From Turicibacter sp. UBA7094 (lineage in GTDB: Bacteria; Bacillota_I; Bacilli_A; MOL361; Turicibacteraceae): a stretch of 9,475 nt of DNA. Positions 5,832-9,475 of the stretch are shown here, piece after piece. Location of the stretch: NCBI GenBank assembly GCA_002493395.1, contig DKYS01000131.1, positions 1 to 9,475 of the forward strand, in the 5' to 3' direction. A program made the translations under genes and the position numbers. The notes beneath the pieces are model-generated. The model did no database searches, was not told where the DNA came from, and worked only from the letters and a program-made list of their open reading frames with translations. How positions within the stretch are numbered: position 1 is the stretch's first letter; each line of letters begins with the position of its first letter.

Positions 5832-6260
5832 ATGAAGACGATTTTAGCGAAAACACAACAACATTTTGTAGATGCATTAAGCATCCGAATCGCCGTCTTT
5901 ATCGGCGAACAGTCGGTTCCTATTTCAGAAGAAATCGATGAGGATGACCGTTTTGTTCCTATATTTGTTATTTATGAGAATGACCAGGCATTGGGAACAG
6001 CCCGGGTCCTTACAAAAGAGAAAGGGATTTATAAGATTGGTCGTGTAGCTGTTAGGAAAGAGGCCCGAGGGCAAGGGGTTGGAAAGCAGCTGATGCTCGA
6101 TGTGATGGATTATATCAAAGAGCAGAAGTTAGCGAAGGAAATTCGATTGGATGCCCAAGTTTCGGCGCTTCCTTTTTATGAAGGCTTAGGCTTCCAAGCT
6201 TATGGCGAGGTTTTTCAAGACGCGGGAATTGACCATATCGCCATGGTATATCACCTATAA
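5832..6260 (+). CDS. GNAT family N-acetyltransferase (YjcF-like)
   Basis: This 142-residue cytoplasmic acetyltransferase transfers an acetyl group from acetyl-CoA to an unknown amine. The GNAT motif A is clear: IGRVAVRKEARGQGVGKQLM (69-88), with the pyrophosphate-binding RGQGVG loop (79-84). The N-terminal pattern IRIAVFIGEQSVPISEEIDEDD (18-39) and the late LDAQVSALPFYEGLGFQAYG (106-125) are typical of the YjcF/ElaA subgroup. The length is normal for the family and the frame is intact. The Shine-Dalgarno sequence is poor (GAAGAAG next to the ATG), and a hairpin sits just upstream, so translation may be modest or controlled. It may be cotranscribed with the lipoprotein gene 75 bases upstream, as no separate promoter is evident. 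The substrate cannot be read from sequence. Confidence 0.92.
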   Translation: MKTILAKTQQHFVDALSIRIAVFIGEQSVPISEEIDEDDRFVPIFVIYENDQALGTARVLTKEKGIYKIGRVAVRKEARGQGVGKQLMLDVMDYIKEQKLAKEIRLDAQVSALPFYEGLGFQAYGEVFQDAGIDHIAMVYHL

Positions 6261-6280
6261 TTCTTAACTAAACAGCGACA

Positions 6281-6326
6281 TAAAAAAGAAGAGTTCACCT
6301 TTAAAGTGGGAACTCTTCTTTTTTTA
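6281..6326. terminator. Bidirectional terminator between acetyltransferase and opposing gene
   Basis: AAAAAAGAAGAGTTC (6282-6296) pairs with GAACTCTTC followed by seven T (6310-6325), giving a stem of about 15 base pairs with a 13-base loop. Both exits are T-rich. The stop codon of the minus-strand gene (6324-6326) falls at the edge of the stem. Confidence 0.9.
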
Positions 6327-6707
6327 TGCAAATGTTAATTGTAACGCGGGTTCTAATGTAGATTCGTTAGATTCCTCAGGCAACTCTAGATGATATTTTT
6401 CCAATTTTGGTTCATTATTAATCGTTTGTATAAAATCCTCATATTGGCTTCCGGACTGAACCATGACCTCGAGGTAAGCGAGAACTTCGCTTTCAGATAA
6501 AGGGCGTAACGTATATTCAAGAACATCTTGTTCTTGTCCATGAGCAAATGTAATGTTGTATTCGATCATCGTACGGGCGATGACATGTGATGAAGTAATA
6601 AAGCCAACGTAGTCTAAGCCTAAGTCGGGACGATGGATATCTTTATTTTTAAATTCGATCTTTTGTACAAATTGATAATTTTCAAAAATTGGACGTGGTG
6701 TTAACAT
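6324..6707 (-). CDS. Uncharacterised 127-residue protein
   Basis: This is a soluble, acidic protein with no signal peptide, membrane segment or cysteine. I recognise no family. The first 70 residues look like a mixed alpha/beta domain (FVQKIEFKNKD, LDYVGFITSSHVIARTMIEYNITF). Next comes a helical stretch (LSESEVLAYLEVMVQSGSQYEDFIQTI), then a proline- and glutamate-rich tail that is probably disordered. The ATG follows AGAGGAG (6716-6722 on the plus strand) at good spacing. A terminator separates it from the upstream tldE, so it must have its own promoter in 6723-6790, where TATATAA on the minus strand is a possible -10 without a good -35. It ends in the shared terminator with the acetyltransferase gene. 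Confidence 0.8.
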   Translation of the reverse strand: MLTPRPIFENYQFVQKIEFKNKDIHRPDLGLDYVGFITSSHVIARTMIEYNITFAHGQEQDVLEYTLRPLSESEVLAYLEVMVQSGSQYEDFIQTINNEPKLEKYHLELPEESNESTLEPALQLTFA

Positions 6708-6783
6708 AGAATCTACTCCTCTGCTAGAAATGTGTTACCGGTTATATAAATAGTGTAACCCATCTCTTTTAATAAAAAAGGAG

Positions 6784-6842
6784 AAAAAAGACGATAACCC
6801 CCTCATTATTGCCAACAAAATCCGACAGTAATAAGGGGGTTA
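6784..6842 (-). terminator. Intrinsic terminator of the tldD-tldE operon
   Basis: Read on the minus strand, a stem of about 17 base pairs with two mismatches (6826-6842 with 6795-6811) has a TAACCCCCT/AGGGGGTTA base. It is followed within a few bases by a run of six T (6784-6789). It lies 20 bases past the tldE stop. Confidence 0.85.
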
Positions 6843-6862
6843 AGAAAGATTATAGGATTAAA

Positions 6863-8197
6863 TTATTCACCTGCAACAGCTAATGAGTGAATGAGAAGGG
6901 TTGGGGATCCAATGGTTGAAGGACCAAATGCTAAATCGTTTCCGATTTGTTCAATATCTTTTAATAAATCAAAGAAATTACCGGCGATCGTCATTTCGTG
7001 AACAGGTCGTGTGAGCTGGCCTTCTTCAATTAAAAATCCATTAGCTGATAAAGAGAAGTCTCCTGAAATGGCATTAAGCCCACAATGAAGTCCTTGCACA
7101 TCTGTGATATAAATCCCATTAGATGCTGTTTTTAAAAGGTCGTTTAATGAGGCATCTTGAGGTTTAATATACATATTACTTGGGGAAATGTTAACCGAGC
7201 TTTTAAAGCTTGCTCGTGAGGCATTTCCTGTAGAAGTCGTTTGAAAAACCTTTGCCGTTGTTAATGAATGTAAATAAGTTTGTAAAATCCCGTTTGTAAT
7301 AATTTCTTTTTTATAGGTTGCGACTCCCTCGCCATCAAAGGCAGAGCTCCCAAGCCCATTTGGAAGATGGGGGTCATCGATAAGGGTTACAAGCGAATTA
7401 GCAACTTGTTTCCCAAGTTGATCTTTTAATCGAGAGAGGTCTTTTAAAACAGCGTCAGCTGAGAAGATTCCGCTCATGGCTTCTAAAATATCACTTGCTA
7501 CGAGATTTTTTAAGACAATCGGATAAGTTCCAGATTTTACTTTCGTCGAACCAAGTTGGGCGAGGGCAGAATCCACGATTTTTTTAGCAAAAGATTTGGC
7601 TTCATAGTCATTAAAGTCCGTGCTAATAATAAAGTCACCATCATTTTTATTTTCACCATTTTCAGAAACTAGGACGCTGACATAAGCGTAGGCAAAGTTT
7701 TGACGTTCACTGACGTCAAGACCTTTTGTATTTTTAAGCATGACTTCGGTTGATCCATTTGAAAAAGAGCAGTAATCAACAGATTTGACTCGAGAATCTA
7801 GGGCTAAACATTCTCTTTCAACTGCTTTTAAAAAGTTAATTTTTTCTAGAGCGGTGACGTCATTAAAAGAATCTTGGTAAAGATCAAGTGAAACATAGTC
7901 TTTATCGCCGGCGTAAAGTTCCTCGTTTTCTTCTTTTTCAATGACTGAGGCATTTTCAATGACGCTATTAATGATGAATGGAATTGAAGAATCGTCACAT
8001 TTCTCAGTATAGGTATAGCCCATTTTTCCCTCATAAACTCCGCGAAATGAGAGTCCTTGTGTTTTTGAGACCGAGTAGGCATCAACATTTTGTTCAAATA
8101 CTTTACAAGAAAAATTGTCGTTTTTAACGACGTAGACTTCCATGTCCGTTAATCCGGCGTCGTATCCCGCTTTAAATAGTAAATTAAAATTAATCAT
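6863..8197 (-). CDS. tldE: Metalloprotease TldE/PmbA subunit
   Basis: TldE is the non-catalytic partner that forms a heterodimer with TldD. In E. coli the pair degrades unfolded peptides, matures microcin B17 and processes the CcdA antitoxin. The 444-residue length matches PmbA (450). The N-terminal domain (about 1-200) is followed by the C-terminal beta-domain with SSAFDGEGVAT (284-294), KKEIITNGILQTYLHS (296-311), GLHCGLNAISGDFSLSANGFLIEEG (369-393) and the closing AGNFFDLLKDIEQIGNDL. There is no HExxxH motif, as expected for TldE. It starts three bases after the tldD stop, with its ribosome site inside the last tldD codons, so the two genes are translationally coupled. A terminator follows the stop. 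No bacteriocin or toxin gene is visible nearby, so a general peptide-turnover role is the safest reading. Confidence 0.95.
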   Translation of the reverse strand: MINFNLLFKAGYDAGLTDMEVYVVKNDNFSCKVFEQNVDAYSVSKTQGLSFRGVYEGKMGYTYTEKCDDSSIPFIINSVIENASVIEKEENEELYAGDKDYVSLDLYQDSFNDVTALEKINFLKAVERECLALDSRVKSVDYCSFSNGSTEVMLKNTKGLDVSERQNFAYAYVSVLVSENGENKNDGDFIISTDFNDYEAKSFAKKIVDSALAQLGSTKVKSGTYPIVLKNLVASDILEAMSGIFSADAVLKDLSRLKDQLGKQVANSLVTLIDDPHLPNGLGSSAFDGEGVATYKKEIITNGILQTYLHSLTTAKVFQTTSTGNASRASFKSSVNISPSNMYIKPQDASLNDLLKTASNGIYITDVQGLHCGLNAISGDFSLSANGFLIEEGQLTRPVHEMTIAGNFFDLLKDIEQIGNDLAFGPSTIGSPTLLIHSLAVAGE

Positions 8198-8200
8198 CGT

Positions 8201-9475
8201 TTATTCCCCCTTTGCACCACCAACGGTAATTTCTTTAACACGAATGGCTGGTTGACCGACATCTGTTGGAATAGAGCCGCTGGCTGCTCCACACATTCCC
8301 TGGGCACGGGCTAAATTGTTACCAACCATATCAATTTGATGTAAGATTTCAGGACCATTTCCGATTAACATCGCTCCACGGATGGGTTCCTCAATTTTTC
8401 CATTGCGGATGATGTATCCTTCATTAACCGCAAAATTAAAATCGCCCGTTCCTGGGTTAACGGAACCGCCACCCATACTTTTGGCATAGAGTCCATATTC
8501 GGTATTTTTAATCATCTCATCTAAGGTATGAGAGCCATTAGCAATAAACGTATTTGTCATGCGAGAGGTTGGGGCAAATCGATAATTTTGACGTCGTCCC
8601 GAACCTGTCGATGGCATGTTCATTCGACGACCATTGAGTTTATCAATCATATAACTTTTTAATACCCCGTTTTCAATTAAAACTTTACGTTGAGTCGGCG
8701 TTCCTTCGTCGTCTACGTTCAAGGATCCCCATGCATTTTTAATGGTTCCATCGTCAATCGCTGTGACGACGGGACTTGCAATTTGCTCTCCTAATTTATT
8801 AGAGAAAACCGAAAGTCCCTTAGCAACTGAGCTGGCTTCTAATCCGTGTCCGCATGCTTCGTGGAAAATGACACCACCAAATCCATTATCCATGACGACT
8901 GGCATTTTCCCGCTTGGGCAAAGTCCAGCATTTAACATGGTTACCGCCTGACGAGCAGCATCTTTAGCGAAGAAGTCAGTGTCTAAGTTTTCAACAAATT
9001 CAAAGCCTTGTAAGGCACCTGGACCATAAGTTCCTGTTTGCATTTCAGATCCATTAGAGGCCACTGCACGAATGGATAGACGAGTATAAACACGTGTATC
9101 TTCAACAAGTGTTCCTTCCGTATTGGCAATCAGAACATGCTGTTTTCGTTCAGATAATCCGGCTGCACTTTGGCTAATTGATGGATGATAATCTTTCATG
9201 ACTTGACTGATTTGACGTAGTTTTTCAACGCGACGTGAGGCGGGAACCTCGTTTAAATCTGTCTGAATGAGGTGTTGGTTCACAATGTTTTGACGAACTA
9301 AATTTAACGGTTTTGTTAAAATAGTTCCTGTTAGAGCCGATGCAATCTCGCGCGCTGTTTTCAGTAGGTTATCACGTGAGGCATCATTGGTGTAGCCATA
9401 AACCGAATTTGTCCCTTGAAAAAGGCGAATTCCGATTCCAAAGTCTTGTCCACGATTTGCCTTATCGACTTTACC
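8201..9475 (-). CDS. tldD: Metalloprotease TldD, N-terminus outside window
   Basis: TldD is the zinc-bearing subunit of the TldD/TldE protease. The frame is open for 64 codons upstream of the GTG at 9283 right to the window edge. That stretch reads like TldD (GQDFGIGIRLFQGTNSVYGYTND), so the GTG is internal and the true start lies beyond 9475. Of an expected 460-475 residues, 424 are visible. The protease motif is in GFGGVIFHEACGHGLEASS; the HEACGH residues His, Glu and His are coded at about 8863-8846. The third zinc ligand in TldD is a cysteine near the end, here in GMCGAASGSIPTDVGQP (Cys codon 8291-8293). GDFNFAVNEGYIIRNGKIEEP is also conserved. All catalytic residues are present, so the enzyme should be active. 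Confidence 0.96.
   Translation of the reverse strand, partial: GKVDKANRGQDFGIGIRLFQGTNSVYGYTNDASRDNLLKTAREIASALTGTILTKPLNLVRQNIVNQHLIQTDLNEVPASRRVEKLRQISQVMKDYHPSISQSAAGLSERKQHVLIANTEGTLVEDTRVYTRLSIRAVASNGSEMQTGTYGPGALQGFEFVENLDTDFFAKDAARQAVTMLNAGLCPSGKMPVVMDNGFGGVIFHEACGHGLEASSVAKGLSVFSNKLGEQIASPVVTAIDDGTIKNAWGSLNVDDEGTPTQRKVLIENGVLKSYMIDKLNGRRMNMPSTGSGRRQNYRFAPTSRMTNTFIANGSHTLDEMIKNTEYGLYAKSMGGGSVNPGTGDFNFAVNEGYIIRNGKIEEPIRGAMLIGNGPEILHQIDMVGNNLARAQGMCGAASGSIPTDVGQPAIRVKEITVGGAKGE
8206..8213 (-). promoter_or_regulatory. tldE ribosome binding site inside the end of tldD
   Basis: AAAGGGGG on the minus strand lies eight bases before the tldE ATG and overlaps the codons for the last Lys-Gly of TldD. 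This supports coupled translation and a one-to-one ratio of the two subunits. Confidence 0.7.

Noticed and set aside
670..6744. The 11-base string TAACCGGTAAC at 670-680 recurs inverted at 6734-6744, possibly a shared operator.
   Set aside because: About twenty 11-base matches are expected by chance in a window this size on both strands, and the contexts differ.
7846..8097. Minus-strand 83-residue frame inside tldE.
   Set aside because: It is out of frame within a conserved gene on the same strand.
8742..8951. Plus-strand 69-residue frame opposite the TldD protease motif.
   Set aside because: It is antisense to the HEACGH region; the frame is a by-product of conserved codons.
8201..9283. 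tldD starting at the GTG at 9283, giving 360 residues.
   Set aside because: The frame stays open upstream to the window edge with TldD-like sequence, and 360 residues is about 100 short for the family. The GTG is internal.

Overview
The window looks like chromosomal DNA of an AT-rich Bacillota. The evidence is strong purine-rich Shine-Dalgarno sites, T-tailed hairpin terminators, a lipobox lipoprotein, a VanZ-like membrane protein and a SigA-type sigma factor. A sigma-G-like promoter in front of a 63-residue protein hints at a spore former. The mix would suit Turicibacter or a relative, but that genus is a guess from general resemblance. I see no insertion sequence, prophage, CRISPR array, tRNA or rRNA.

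Layout, left to right. Positions 1-93 hold no gene I can support, only a minus-strand extended -10 promoter pointing out of the window. A two-way terminator follows, then a small minus-strand gene (133-324) with the sigma-G-like promoter upstream. About 500 bases without a gene (405-909) lead into a stand-alone sigma-70 factor (910-1866) with regions 2, 3 and 4 close to the primary sigma factor but no region 1.1. Next come a pirin-family cupin (2024-2725), a UDP-glucose 4-epimerase (galE, 2983-3996) and a VanZ-family membrane protein (4057-4497). The VanZ gene converges on an unusual minus-strand gene (4520-4975) encoding eight consecutive prolines, a membrane-like segment and a coiled coil. 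A lipoprotein (5157-5756) and a GNAT acetyltransferase (5832-6260) follow on the plus strand. The right third is on the minus strand: an unrecognised 127-residue protein (6324-6707) and the coupled pair tldD-tldE (8201-9475 and 6863-8197). tldD runs off the right edge.

How the genes relate. Only tldD-tldE is a clear functional unit: the two proteins form the TldD/TldE metalloprotease, with the HExxxH zinc site in TldD and none in TldE. The other genes look like single-gene or two-gene units separated by hairpins. Several stop codons lie inside or beside terminators shared by convergent genes, so the region is tightly packed. The items most worth a second look are the extra SigA-like sigma factor with its long empty leader, the polyproline gene with its homopolymer tracts, and the possible spore gene at the left edge.
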